Below, one piece after another: positions 10,346 through 24,500 of a DNA stretch of 64,000 nt; position 1 is the first letter of the stretch; each line of letters opens with the position of its first letter. Under the pieces are notes generated by a model. The model ran no database searches and was not told the origin of the DNA. It saw nothing but the letters and a program-made list of their open reading frames with translations. The stretch comes from Rhynchospora pubera. Taxonomy: Eukaryota; Streptophyta; Magnoliopsida; Poales; Cyperaceae. The stretch is from positions 235,656,973 to 235,720,972 of the forward strand of contig CM051462.1 of NCBI GenBank assembly GCA_028095005.1. The letters run 5' to 3'. The translations under genes were made by a program, and so were the position numbers.

Positions 10346-13176
10346 AATAAAACAAATAAACGAATCATTTTATCGCAAATTATATGAATGGACTCCTGAG
10401 ATATTCTCTCTTATTTTGGAAATATGAACCTTAATTATATTCACAACAAACAGCGCAAAAAGGTGCTATGCATTACCGATTAAAAATAGTGTTAAGAAAA
10501 TTGATACAGATTCAAAGTTGGACAAGTTACTGCAGACATTAATTGAATTCTTTATCTTTATTTTCCTTTGTTGAAGAATATTGAATTCCATTTCTAAAAA
10601 TATATATTGCAATGCATGATGTATCTCCTGAGTCCTGAAGCCTAAAAACAGGGTTCATATCTTTCTCTATATATCCATCTAAACAATGTGTATTTAAATG
10701 AAATTGTTCACTTCACGTGAATCATGATCAATGTTTTCTCCCGTTTATTTGCAGAACAGGCGAAGAAGCAAAGCTCAAGTGGGGTATCGACTGGAGAGCA
10801 TGCAAAACTAAGAAAGGAAGTGGGATTTTTGTTAATCTTTTGAGGAGAGTATGAAAGTGAGAATAGATAGATAGCAGGAGAGCACTATAGCCCAATAAAG
10901 CAGCGAATCTTTGAATTTGACCTCTAGTTGTAGTAGTACAAGTAGGAGTAGTGCTCTTCTTTTCTTCTTTTTAACCCATGAATGCACGTCCTTTCTTCTG
11001 ATTAGCCCTTATTGCTATGCAGCCTGACAATGCATTTTGTTTTGTTTGATTAACTGGCTCATAGCCTCATACTGAAAGAGTGAAAGGCATGCTCCAGACA
11101 AATATCTGAAGCATTATCACTTATCAGTGTTGTTACTAAGACATGTCATCATCGATCACATAAAATAATATAGCGGCATTTAATTTCTTCTATACTTGTC
11201 TTCTTGTGTTTCCTAATTGTACCCAGTAATTTTCAGCTCATCACAACATATATATATGAAATAAAAAAGGTGTCATATTATAAGAGGGAGCTATGGTTTA
11301 GAACATGCCAAAACATAATAATTAAAAAATTTCAACCGTGGTATCCGATCCAAAAGAATAATGAAGGACCACATAAATTATTTTTTTTTTTTGTGAAAAA
11401 AGTTCAAATGCAAAAAAAATAAAACACACACACACACACACAAATTAAATCCTCAAGATATTATGATCTTATACAATCAAAATAATTTGAGATTTGGTGA
11501 TCAGTCTTTTATGGCCGTTGTGACATGATTGCACATGGTTAAACACATTTTTTTTTATCAAGTGCAAATATGTTCTCAGACATTATTTTGAATTTATTTG
11601 GACATTGTAAGTTAGGAATCGGTTTTCTTCAAAAAAAAAAAAATAGAAAAGGAGATATGTTAATGAATTTAGTATGAATTTTTAATTCCTTTGGACACAC
11701 ACACTTGATTTTTTTTTTAATTGGAACAACTTCTTATGTACATCTATATATATCATGGAAAATAGTATCCAAACTAAATACTAAAATTTTAATTTTTCTT
11801 TAATTGTCAATTTTAGATTTGTATCAAATCTGTTTTATAATATTAGCTTAAATGACTGGATTGTAATTTGGCTGCACATTAATTCTTTTCTATTATCATT
11901 TCAACCAAGGTAGTTTTGTTTATAATCTGTATTAATTATTTTCTATGATCTTATCCATAATTTTGTCAAATCCCAGTCCAAAACTTCACGTGGTTCTCAC
12001 AAGAAGACAAAATAGGTAGAAAAATATATCCTATGTAGCCCTGCAAATTTTCAAAATATCAAGTTACAAGCCAAAAAACGAAAGAAAAATGAAAATAAAC
12101 ACCAAGCTCCAATTGTATTTTTCCCCCTCCTTAATGTGTCGTATGTAGAACAAAAAGAATAGTCTATGCATGGCTGTTTGTTATTTCCATTTAAAATAAA
12201 AAATATCTATAAAAGTTTTGTCCCAAAATGATAGCAGTCCTTAGTTGAGCGATGTTGTAATTATCTCCTAAATTTCAATAACAGCATTATCCTCTCAAAG
12301 TGAGACAATATTATTAAAGCTAACAAGAGTCATTTCCTTGGTGCGACGAAGAATATTATAAACATAAAATTCCAGACAATAATAACCATATAATGTCTCC
12401 TCAGATACTCCAATCACCTACTTTCTCTTCTATCATGTCTTCATGTGGTATGCTTTTTGAGTATCGTAGTTTGGAAGGCTGTATTCTTAATTTGTCATCC
12501 CTAACTTTAGTGCAACTTAGGAACTTTGTTTGTGCATGATTAAATACTCATTAGTCTTGACTACTCTTTCTAAGGGCAATTAGTAGGAAATTAAGTCGTA
12601 GAGTGATTAGAATGAATATAGATTTTTTTTTTTTGCCAATCATTCTGTTGTGGAGAGAAAATGCTTCGTATGCTATTACAATTGCTGACATCATGACTAT
12701 ATCAATATTCTTAATATCACTTTTATGCAGATTGGCTTCGTAAAAGTATTTAGATTTATATTTGATTTAGATTTGCCTTTAATCTAATAATTTTAGTTTT
12801 AATTCTTTTCTGTCGTTCCGAGCTTTTCCTTTATGTTATTTTTTTTAATGGATTCATTATACCTGGTTTGATTCAAGCCCACAATTGTTCTTTCATACAT
12901 GTAAATTTATATAGTAGATTTCAATTTTTTGTCTGAGATACAAATTCATTACTTTTTATCATGTCCATTGTTCGTATATTTCCTAATTATAATTAGATTT
13001 ATTCCTAACTATATCCAAATATATTACTATGTAGATTTATCTTCTCATGTAAAAGATAGAGAAGAAGTTAAAAATACATAAATTTTCATTCAGGAATTTT
13101 ATTTGGAGCAGACTGCAGAGGAGCAATAGAAGAAAGAAGTACAAGATACTAAGGAAAAACAGTAGGAAAGAATCAT
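10346..13176. other. Intergenic, gene-poor
   Basis: AT-rich DNA with a (CA)n microsatellite at about 11425-11443. One exon-like segment follows a good acceptor (TTTATTTGCAG) at 10744-10754 and has a higher GC content to about 10850. No confident gene model could be built. Confidence 0.45.
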
Positions 13177-13179
13177 TTA

Positions 13180-13348
13180 GGGGCCGTTTGGATTGAAGTG
13201 GGAATTTGGAAAATTTCTAATTTTTATGTATAAATTTATTATAAATAATCCAAACTCTTCACAAAATTACACACTTCCCAATAAATTTATGTCTAGGAAT
13301 TAGAAATTCCTCAAATTCCCTAAATTTCTAAGCGATCCAAACGGCTCC
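13180..13348. mobile_element. Tourist-type MITE, copy 1
   Basis: A 169-bp element with terminal inverted repeats GGGGCCGTTTGGAT / ATCCAAACGGCTCC, flanked by TTA at 13177-13179 and 13349-13351. The 3-bp TTA duplication and the GTTTGGAT ends fit PIF/Harbinger-derived MITEs. The interior (AAATTTATTATAAATAATCC, CTCTTCACAAA) is shared with the other copies in this window. Confidence 0.85.
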
Positions 13349-13351
13349 TTA

Positions 13352-13571
13352 GAAAAGCAATTGAGTGTAAAAAAATAAAATAAAATAAAATAAAGAGAAG
13401 AATAAAATAATAATTCCTTGTACTTGAGGCACTTTCGAACTGTTCCATTTGTGATTATTTCCGATCGTTGCTTATATATATGAAGATTGGACATTTGGAA
13501 TCAAAGCAAAAGAAAAGTACAAGTATAATGCGATGCTCTTTTTCCCCCTATATTATGGTTATGGAAGCGAT

Positions 13572-13639
<68 letters not shown>

Positions 13640-15142
13640 TATAAATATTAATTGCAAACCGGAGATTGATTTGAAAATATATATAAGCCAGGTTAAAGAT
13701 AATAATTGTTTTCGTAAACAAGAACCATTTCTCGATCTAAGCAGAGAATATCAACATATTTGAAGTGTAGTTTGCGAGTTTGAAACTCAAGTGGAAGTTT
13801 TTTGTGAATATCCAAATGAAAAAAAGTTAGGAGGTTTTAATGCTATTTTTCTTTAAAACAATTACGTTTTTAGACGAACAAGCACAAATTTATGTCAGAG
13901 AATTAAAAAAACAAAATATCAGATTTTTATCGATTGTGATTTATCCATAGTCATGATAATATTTTTCTATATTTTGAAAAAAAAATGATCGTACGTACTT
14001 TAAACTTTTAAATGCAAAACTTTTTATAAACATGACAACAGTGTTAAAATTTATGAAAAAAATTTCTTGACGTTTTAGCATCTACCAGAGTTTGAATCTC
14101 CGCTCTTTATTTTTTTTATTTTCCTAATCTTTTATTTGTATATGTTTAATTCGGTGGAATTTTGCTTTTCAAATAGAAACTTGTTCTAAGTTGCTAGCAA
14201 TATTATGTTGAGTTTTATCCGAACCGAAGCAAGTGATGTATATATGGCGTTTGCAATGATAATGATGGATGTACTCTTTAAAATTAAAACTAGTTAAAAG
14301 ATAATAAGAAATTAAAGCAGTTTTTTACACTTGACACAATCGTGGAAAAGAGAGCTTTCCATTCCTCTTATGCTGTACTATGAACCTTGATTCTTGTGCA
14401 AAGTGCACTTGTTGTTTGACAACTTCTTTGCTTAATTACCAATCCAATTGCACGAACTTCTGCTTATCCTTTCCTGGACAAATTACTGTATAGTCACTAT
14501 TATGGACTGAGTTGGTATATAATATACATATTTAAACAAAAATAATGGCATATTTATGCTTTATAATATTTAGTTATAGTTATTGCAGAAATTTTCGAAA
14601 ATAGTAAATTTCTCCAATTAAAAAAATTGTATCGCTGAAAAATATATACAATATATTAGATTTCCATAATAAAAATATGGTGTTCACATGTGATTTCTTA
14701 CCTCGAGCAAATTCAAGCATTTGCTTTTGGACCTATTAGCTGCCTGTCAGAATTTACCACTCCGAAGTCCGAAGAGATGCCAATCCAACTAGAATCCATA
14801 GCCATCCAATGAGTAAGAATTTTAGCGAAGAAAACTACAAATGAACAAATATCTACTAGTTAGAATATTTTCTCTTTTAGAGTCCCATGATTAATGTGCG
14901 GTGGGGTTTCTTGACCCAACTGAGATTTCGAGACAAAATTCCGGAATTAGTTTGTACTTCTAAAATCGTGTTAAATTTGTTTTATCAAAATAGAAGAGAC
15001 AACAAAAATTTATTCACAGTTTATTTACTGCTGGGTCAATTTCAAATTATTGAGGAGGAAAAATATAGTATCCTTTTTTTTAAAAAAAGAAAAAATCTAG
15101 CTCAACAAAATGTGATATTTTTTCAAAGTTCAAATACACTAT
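13352..15142. other. Intergenic with a long (AT)n microsatellite
   Basis: A pure (TA)n tract spans about 13573-13635. The rest is AT-rich with no recognised gene. Open frames across the microsatellite are artefacts. Confidence 0.55.
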
Positions 15143-15300
15143 GGCTCCGTTTGGATGAGGTGTGGGAATAAGGAAATAAGGAAATTTGGAAATAAATTTA
15201 TTATAAACAATCTAAACTCTTCACAAAGTTACACACTTTTTAATACTTTTTCTCATTTCTTCCCTTATTTCTCTTATTCCCAAACCATCCAAACGGAGCC
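15143..15300. mobile_element. Tourist-type MITE, copy 2
   Basis: About 158 bp with ends GGCTCCGTTTGGAT / ATCCAAACGGAGCC and the same internal segment as copy 1 (AATTTATTATAAACAATC, CTCTTCACAAAGTTACACAC). No clear 3-bp duplication could be read at its borders. Confidence 0.8.
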
Positions 15301-16045
15301 CGTAAGAATATAAAATATTTAATTTTTTTCTCCTCGCTACCAGCTTTTTTAACATAGTACACTGTTGTACCAAAGTCTCAGTAATAGCTCATGAGCATTG
15401 GCTACTGTATATCCTGTCAAATTCCCTACATCCTATCTGTTGTGGATTCAATGCTCCCTCAATGTCGGTCTAATAATAAATACTCTGTCTAGGGTTATTT
15501 ACCATAATGCCAACGTAAAAAACAATTCTGGGATAACACAAATTATCACTGTACATTTTTTGACTGATATTTTAAAATAAAAAAAGCAAACAACAAACCC
15601 GAGCTGCTATTTTATTTATTTACATACAATATATGCACATTATTAATTTATTTTATACGAAGTCAGGAAATTAAATAGTAAAAAACATTAAAATATATCA
15701 ATTACAGACTTACAGTTAACTTCTCTCGCAAGCTGAACTAAAAAAAAAGTTGTACAGTTTCAATTATTTCCATTTGTTATTTAAATTTTAAGACTTCAAA
15801 ATATTAAGATAAATTCGTGCCAATATATTTTTTATGGTATTAAGTCCCCGTACAAACTCATAGATAGATATTTAATTTAATAAGAGTTAACAGTCCCAAA
15901 CTCCAAAATATGCAGATGCTTTTAGCGGCTGGATTGGATTATAAAAAAACTCTCTCTCAGCTGTCCTCCTTTTCTCTTTTCCTCACTGCAAAAAACACCA
16001 CCACCAATATTTCTTTCTTTTTGACTCGTGCACTTCCTCACTCAC

Positions 16046-16097
<52 letters not shown>

Positions 16098-18597
16098 GAA
16101 CCCCAGCTTGTTTGGCCATTGTGCAGGGAGCAATGTATCAAGTATTCAAAGCATGATGTGAAAGAGAAAAGCAAGCAGCCGCATAGATAGATCCCAACAT
16201 GTAATTTGATTTGGTTTTGTGGGGAATTGAGGCTCCATGGTCCGATCTCTTGGTTTGGTATCTTCCTTTTATTTTTCTCTCTCTCCCTCTCTCTCTCTCT
16301 ACAATGAGCTGTAAGGGACGCATTCTTGGACAATCTAGCTAGTTTGTGCAACCTATTCTTCTTTCATTTTAATTAGTTTTTTATGATATTGTATGATTTC
16401 TTTTACATTTTGTTTCACGTAATTAAGGCGATTAGAGCTAGCTTATGGTTTTGTAATGTGTGAGGATAAATTAACTTTGTATTGAGTAATTTGATCTGGG
16501 AATGCATCAATTACACTTGTTTTGCTTCATTTTTTTTCTTTTCTTTTAAGTTTTAACCATGCATTAAATGCAGAAATGAATATTTGTTGAGTGCTTTTGA
16601 TTGACTAGAAAAAAGCAACCATGTCTTTATAAATTTTAAATGAATGGTCACCTCAAGCTAAGAAGTGATAGGCAGCCCTGCATTTCTTTAGTTTTCTTAT
16701 TTATTTTATTCAACTGAACTAATCTCTAACACAGAAGTAAGGTTTTAGTTAGTTATAACTAAACTTTGTGGGTGAGTCCTCATTTTTTCTGTTGAAATTG
16801 TAGAAAATGAGAAACACAAAGCAATTTCAGAAACTTAGGTTTCTTTTGAACATAAAGCAATCTCCTCTCACTCCATTTTCTCATTTTTTCTAACAGTATC
16901 CGTAAATTTTTTGGATAATGGGGGCACATGATTTAATCATTACTTTAGAAAAAGAAAATGCTTAGCTAAAAATAGTTGAAGGGAACCCTGTAAACTGATT
17001 CAAAACTTGTTTACTAGATTTAGAGGAGTTAGAAACTTAGAATGCCTAATATATTGAATACCACTGGTAGCAAATATAGGAGTATAGAACATCCGGCCAA
17101 ATTTTCTTTTGATAATAATAAATTGTATGCGTAGAAACCTCCGTTTGTATCATACAGAATAAGACAAAAATCCGATACATGTTTTGTTGCATTTTGACAT
17201 GCAATTTTGTAATCCACATTCTCCAAGCCCATTACATTACTAAATTACCTACAAAATCTCCTTTCTCTGCTCAATTGCTTTGCTTTTTTATTTATTTTTA
17301 TTTTTTTACTGCGGCAAAGTAAAACATATTTATTTGAAGAACTTATCGATTAAAAATTTCTCTAGCTTTTTCATTACATCAACTAAATGGTATGATTTTC
17401 CAGAAGGTTGCAATTGGGAGAATTGCAGAGTGAGTAAAGTGGGAACAGTTGTCGGATATTAGGAAAAGAATTGAATTCGCAATAAATAGGGATTGAAGGT
17501 GGGAACAGTGAAACAGAAGCGAGGGAGGGGACTAGTGAGTAGTGACTAGTGAGTGCTCATGTGTATGTTTACAGAGGGAATATTCAAACAGGGGAGGTCA
17601 GACAGCTCTGCTGGAGTGCTGGTTAGACATGACCTTGCCATGCAAAGTGCCACCTCTCAGTCTCTCTCCACTGCATAAACAAATGAAATAAATGCTCCTC
17701 TCTCTCTGCTTTTAATTGGTGTCCGTACTGGGGACATTGGTTCACGCGTGTGCTGGTGTGGCCGTGCAATATGCCATTTTGCTATATAGATAACATGTGC
17801 CTCTTGATCTCTCTCTGTTTCTGTCCCCTTGTGCTGTGTTATATTCTATTCTTTATTTCTTTTTTGCCTTTAGGCTCTCTCTATTCTGTGAGCCTCTGCC
17901 TTCTGCCATGCATTTTTTTGGCATTTTCTCCTTTGTTCTGGCCTGCTGGCTTTTTTATGTTTAGCCTGTAGGACCAGGCATACATCCCTTGCATTTCTTA
18001 TCTCGTGCTCTCGACTGATTTCATATCAACGGTGAAAGGATTCAGATTCTTTGTTACAACAAGCATACTACATTTTGTATGATGAGTTACGTAATGTAAT
18101 TATATATGACAATAATCTACTCGTGAGGTTTTTCAGCAATTAAATATAGATATCCAGAGTATGCACCTGCACCCTCCAATCTTAATTCAGATCCATCTGT
18201 CAGCATTTTGCCCTCTAAAGCATACTACATACCAACTGTCAAGTTCACTTATCAGCATTTTAGTTAACACAGTTTAATACAGCAGAAAAGAAATATTCAC
18301 AAGCTTTACAACCATGAAGGAGGCAGAAAAGCATGATTCTACTAGATGTGGTACATTTAATATTTATATACACAAAATGGGGCATGTAACATACAAAAAG
18401 AAGGGTTACAACTCTTCGATTGCACAGAACAATTGGAAATCTAATGGTCTACAAGTCTTAACCAAGTTGACCTGTCCCCGGCAACAATTTTTATGCATAC
18501 CATTGGAAGGAGTAACCCCAAAAATAGACCCTTTGTATATATACCACTACATTCTATAAGCTATTTGATATTTACAAAACAAGTGCCAAACCGCTAA
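15301..18597. other. Intergenic and presumed LIG6 3' flank
   Basis: AT-rich sequence with a compound (TC)n(CA)n microsatellite at about 16048-16095 and CT-rich patches near 16280 and 17700. The last few hundred bases probably include the LIG6 3' UTR. No further gene was recognised on either strand. Confidence 0.5.
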
Positions 18598-21500
18598 TTA
18601 GGGTTCTTGGTTCTCCAAAGTTATCCCCATTTTCCTATTCTGGGATTTGAACATGCTTGCAATATCAGCTGCTGTGCTACAATCTTCTGGATTTCTGTCT
18701 GACAAAGCACGCACAAACCTAGGAAGCCTCACCGAAATACCACGAGATGGGTGAAACAACCCAACAGCCGCATGGTGCACTGGAGATATCGTCAGGTCTG
18801 TAATAACATCATCAGCCAGTTGTAAACAGGAGAAATTTAGCTGCAACAATAAGCTTAAATAGAGGAGCTTGTGATAATAATAGCTATTTCAGCCAATATG
18901 AGGGCTAGTTTTCATCTTTAATTTGTATAAGCAGGTACTAATAGTTTACTGAATATAAATACTTGTGGCAGTTATATCCCCCCCTTTCGTTCTCTTGTAG
19001 CCCTATTTGACTATTTCCCCATTCCTTTTCTCATCTAGAATGAAGGTTTGGCAAAATAACAATAAGACGAAGTAAACAGAAAAGACTTGACAAGTGCCAA
19101 TTTATGACAAACCCAAATTCAGTTCTATTTTAGTTTTAAAGTTCAGTACAGAAATTGCACCAATTTCCAATATGCTCATTCTTGTTTTTAAGACCAAACA
19201 GAAACACAACAGGAGAGGATAATCAAGGCTTTCTACTGTGCTAGACTGTCTTGCTGCCATGGATACTAACAGAGGGGAATTTCCACCGAACCAGGCAATA
19301 ATTTAACAATTGGCATTTTAACATATACCTGCACCCCGGATCTCCCAAACAAGTTCTGGCACAAACCAAAAGTCGGGTGACTCATCTGTTTGATAATAAG
19401 GTGGCTTCTTGGACAAAATCTTGTCTTCAGAGAAATACTCTTTCATCTGAAAATAACGCAGAAAAAAATGTTTAGGATAATGAACTGTTCAAGGCAGTAC
19501 AATAATATTTTCTATTACCTCTTTGTAGAAAGTATCAGAGAAGCCTGACATGACACGGCAGACGCTCTGGAACTCTTCTGCCTCGGGATTATAGCATGCC
19601 ATAAGAAAAGGGCTATACCTTTAAATAGGGGAAATGAACACAAGACATCATCAAGACTTAATTTGAATAACAAAAGAAATGCAAATAACAACACTGAGCA
19701 CAAGACAGATTTAGAGACAAGTACCAGCCAGCCTTCCGTCCATTTCCATACCATGCACCTATAGGAACTAAATCTAGGCTATCTCCCAAGCCATCCACAT
19801 AGTCACGCTTGACCTAGGACACAAGTACAGAAAGCAATAGAAAACTTCAGCAGTAATCCAAAATCACATGGATCGCTCATTTGAAGAAAGAAAAAGAAAT
19901 TCTAGATATGCCCGTATCACCAATGATTTAATTCTAGTCTCAAATGACAGAATGAAACCACTAGCCATTATATTATTTATTAGAAATTTAAAACAAACAT
20001 ATAGAGCATTTATTCCTTTTTGAATGTGCATACAGCAGGTAACTCGCCATTTTGATTTGTTTCCATACACCTCTATTTGCAAAATCCATAGTATGAGCAA
20101 CTTACATGCATTGTTTATTTGTTTCTTAATGCCTTTCAATTTATGGACAAATAAAAAAAAGTTACATCAAATGGTTATTATTTGTCATTAAATTCATTTT
20201 ATTAGAATTAATCTAATAAAAAATGAAAGGCCTGATGAATGCATTTTGGAGCTTTGAACCCTCCACTATTTGAAAATATACCAAACTTTGGGGTGGATTT
20301 TGCGAAAACATAAAGATGAATACCTTCAACCAGGAGTCACTGCGGTTAGAGGCAGAATATGTAGCATCAGCATCCAAACTCTTGATCATGATCCCTTCAC
20401 AAGAAGAGTTGCATGCTTCCTCAAAAAATGATCTCACCTTGTTTATTGTATGCTCATTATTAGCATATGCTTCTTTTCCTTCTACCTACAAACCATTTCA
20501 ATCAGAATATTTAAGTTTAATAGCAACACCATACCAATACAGAAAACATCCTGTCAGAGAAGGATCTTTCATAGAAGTACTCACAGTGATTTCAGTGGCT
20601 AATTGCAAATAACCTGGCTTCTCTTGGACCAAATTACGCAGGTCTGCAAAGACAAGAAAATAAGATTAATGCATATAACAGCATACTAAGAAAATAAACC
20701 TTATTGACATAAACAAAGACACCAGTTAGATATTTTAGTTTCAAAGAAAACAAACATTTTCTCCTCTCACACAGGGGAGAGTCCAGCAGCCTAACAAAAA
20801 CAAACAAAGAAACAAAAAGCAAGAGAAGTCACACGTCTCATTAGAGAATTTAAAAACGACGACGACTTAGCATTCAACATTATAGAATACACAAATAAAT
20901 AAGGTTAATTCAGTTTTCTCTTTTCCTTTTGTTGACTTATTCTTATCTTTCTGGCAAATTGTACCACATGTGTTTGCATATAACATCTAATATCCAATAT
21001 TTTTTAAAATTGCATAGTAACATTGGACAATTTTAAAATATTTATGACCAATAACTAACCACTATCAGTGTCATGAACAATGAAGATTCTATTCAATGCT
21101 GCTAACTATGCACCCCCAACCCTACAAGTTAGTTTTTCTGACCCTAAGAAATTAAAACCAACCAGACAAAAATGGTATGCAAGTTAGCATCAACAAGTTG
21201 CCGTCATGCAATTGAGTTAAAACATGAAGTTGAATATTAATTAATTTAGATAAAGTGTACTTAGCTTCACTTTGGTTATAATAGGCGTTCTATGCAAAAT
21301 ACAGAGAAAGATATGCTCAGTTATCATTTCGGACACAATGTCGGATGTTAATTCCAAACATGTAAAGTTATGACTACTCTGTACAAAGCACCATTTGTTA
21401 TTGCTTTATGTTGGTTTCCAAGCATTGTCCATATGGCTCTGTGAGTAATTTCCAATGCAGGGTTTTTTTTTTTTTGCCAAGACTTTGTTAAGAGCTGATG

Positions 21501-24500
21501 TCTATCACTTGCAAAGAACCGGAATCAACCGCATCAGATAACATCAGGAACAGAGAACTAAGACAAAGATGCTGAAAGTTGTACCTCTTCCCATCATGAA
21601 GCATGATATCAAAAAGAAATATACAAACATCAACCTGCAAGGTAGTTTCAATAGCGGGAACAGTCAAAAGACTAATTAACTGAAGATGCAAAATTTCAGA
21701 AAGCTGCTGGCATTAAGATTAATTAATTCAAATCGTGTGTGTGTGTGGGGGGGGGGGTCGCCAAGAGATACTTTTTATGAATCAGATATATATTAATAAC
21801 AAGTCTTAATGGCACCATATTGAGCTCAGACACAATGATCGTTGTATCACTGTAGATCACAAAATATTACAACAGAGCTACAAATTTTTGCAGTTACCTT
21901 TATGATATGGAGTAAAAGCGAAGCATCCTTGCTTCCTCGCTCCCTTGAAGATAGCTCTTGAAATGACATGATCTTAGCTTTTTTTCTATCGATAGCAACA
22001 ACCTACAAAATTATAGAATTTCAAAAGTTCTGCAAAACGGATATTTAAACTAGAGAAAACCAAGAAACCAAAATGTGACTTCGTTGCATGTATGATGTAT
22101 CAACCAATTGCCAAATTGGTTTAGATAGGACTTAGGAAGGGGGTTGACTTGGTAATTATTGTCCATAATTGGAAATACGAACAATGTTCAGTGTACTTAA
22201 CAACCACAATATAGTTATCCTGTCTGGAACTGTCACTTTAGGGACAATATTACCTCAGCATCCAAAATAAAAGTCTGGACTGCAGGGTTGCAGAATTCTC
22301 TAATTGCATTCACCAAATCAGGGAACCTTGATGTTGATTCCTTCATTTGTCTTGAAAAAATTCGTACTGATCCATCTTCTAGTTTATGAATTTGGGCTCG
22401 TTGTCCATCATATCTAAAAAATATCATGACCAATATCCAACAGAATTTAAAAAATTCAGTGCCCATCACAATATGGAGCCAATATCAAAGTGAGTAAACA
22501 AATTTTTTTTTTCCTGAAAGGGAAGTCATTGTAAATTAAATCTGACTCCAGCTACTGAGGCAAACCAATTGGTGTTGCCCAATAGGTCCCTCCAAAAGAA
22601 AATATATCAAAAAATGGCAATTGGTTCTGTATATGTATTTGCATCCCCTTCAAATGATCCTTCAAAAATATTAAGACTTTGCAGGCACTTTGAGCCTTTA
22701 TTATAACATTTATATAAACCAAAATCAAGGGCGATGAATATGATCAACCGTCCTACACTGCATTCAACCTTCTAGGCTGAGCAATTATAAGGCAATGTCT
22801 GGGTCAGATCGGGTCATTATTTGCCACCCTTAGTGCACCCGACATCAGCAACTTGTGTTATGTATTTTTTTTTCTAGTATAATCCAAGGGATGATAAGTG
22901 CACTCTCTTAATTGGCTTTTAATCCAAAACCAAAAATAAGATAACATAGAATATCAGAAGTTGTTATTTTGGAGAGAGAGTTGACATACTTGTACTCACA
23001 AGTGAAGGCTCTTCCCTGGAGTAACTTCAGTGCCTGTGTGAAGCAATTAGTGATTCTGCAATAAACATTACAAATGATATGTCACTGAGAAAACTATCTG
23101 ATTGTCTAACAGCTACTTCCAATAGAAAAGCTACCTTGCAAGCATAGGTGGTATAGGAGTACCAGGGATCATTGCTAAATCAGATGCTGAAAATGTATTG
23201 CCTTTACTTAGAAGAGATGGAATGAGCAAATCCTGGGCAGCCAATCCAAGTATATTAATTTAACTGACTTACATTCTCTGTAGATTCAAATTGTGCTTCG
23301 GCTGAACCCACCAGCGAACTCAAAATATGTTTTAAAGACACAATAATACCAAACACAAGCATAAAACACCATAACAATACTACAGCCAGTCCATATTACC
23401 TTACCTCTAACAGTCCTCACAATACAGTTTCAATAAATTCTATGTTATTTTCTTTGTTTCAATGTTTATATACTCTTAATTAAAACTTAAAACCACCAGT
23501 TGAGTCATGCTTGCATAGTTGTATGAAGCTAAGGCAAATAACTAACCAGATTAGGAAGTACATTGTAGGCTTTTGTGACTTCTGAAGTGACAACCTAGAA
23601 AAAACAAACCACGTTACCTTCCCAGCAAAGCATGAAAGTAAATCATGTCAAACAAAACTAACAAGGATTTCGGCCAGGAATGTTAGAATTCATAACTAAA
23701 TATGATATAGTCTGCTCAAAGAAGTCAAAGTTCCTCTATATCTAATCACGTCCTGAGGGGAAAGAACAAAATTCAGGTTACAATGGATTTTTTTTTTTTT
23801 GAGTTACAAACCATTAAATCAAAATTGCTCGTTACAAGGACAGAGCCAAGATAATAAAAGGGACCCCCCCCCCCCCCCCCCGGGGGCATCCCCAAAAACA
23901 CACACAACATGAGTACTCGTCCCACCCCCCTCCAAAACCACCCGATTCAAACCAGATCAATTCTGGTATGATTGGCCCAACTGGTCATGCAGAATTGAGA
24001 AATCAGGCACTCAGATGGCATTCTTTTTTTATAAATTTCTTTAATTGGATCTATTCTCTGGCTGCAAGCTTGGGCTTCTAAACTTTCCAAAAAAACTTTT
24101 CTTACAAGTAGTCGTGATCTGACCCCTTATCTTGTTGGGTCCAGAATCAGAAGGTGCCAGTCTAACCTGCATCTGTTCTTTCAAAGCTTCAGGGTTGATA
24201 GTCTTTTCAGGTGCTGAATAGCAATTTAAAACAACAGCATTTGCCAGGGAAGGCAAGATGGTTCTCATCATTGCCCCAATGCGTAGATTGCGAACCTACA
24301 TAACAAAGTTGAATTTCAACTAAAAATGGGAAAAAAGTACATTTATTACTGTGCACAGAAAAGGACTAAGTATCAGCTTTTGGTCTCGTATTATTCACAT
24401 ATCGTACTGTAAGAACAAAAATAAATTAGAGCCAGCGAGCAACCAGGTCATTCAGTGTATATTATTATATTTATAGGTCAGTAAAACAAACAGTATTGAG

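Noticed and set aside
13533..13763. Open frame across the (AT)n microsatellite
   Set aside because: Encodes only an Ile-Tyr run, so it is an artefact of the repeat.
15910..16351. Open frames around the (TC)n(CA)n microsatellite
   Set aside because: Thr-His and Arg-Glu runs from the repeat. No homology or splice support.
17969..17988. miR166-like string (GGACCAGGC core)
   Set aside because: Several mismatches to the mature sequence and no convincing opposite hairpin arm nearby.
23863..23886. Poly(C)/poly(G) run as an assembly gap filler
   Set aside because: It may be a sequencing artefact, but the flanks read continuously as retroposon-like sequence, so no gap is claimed.
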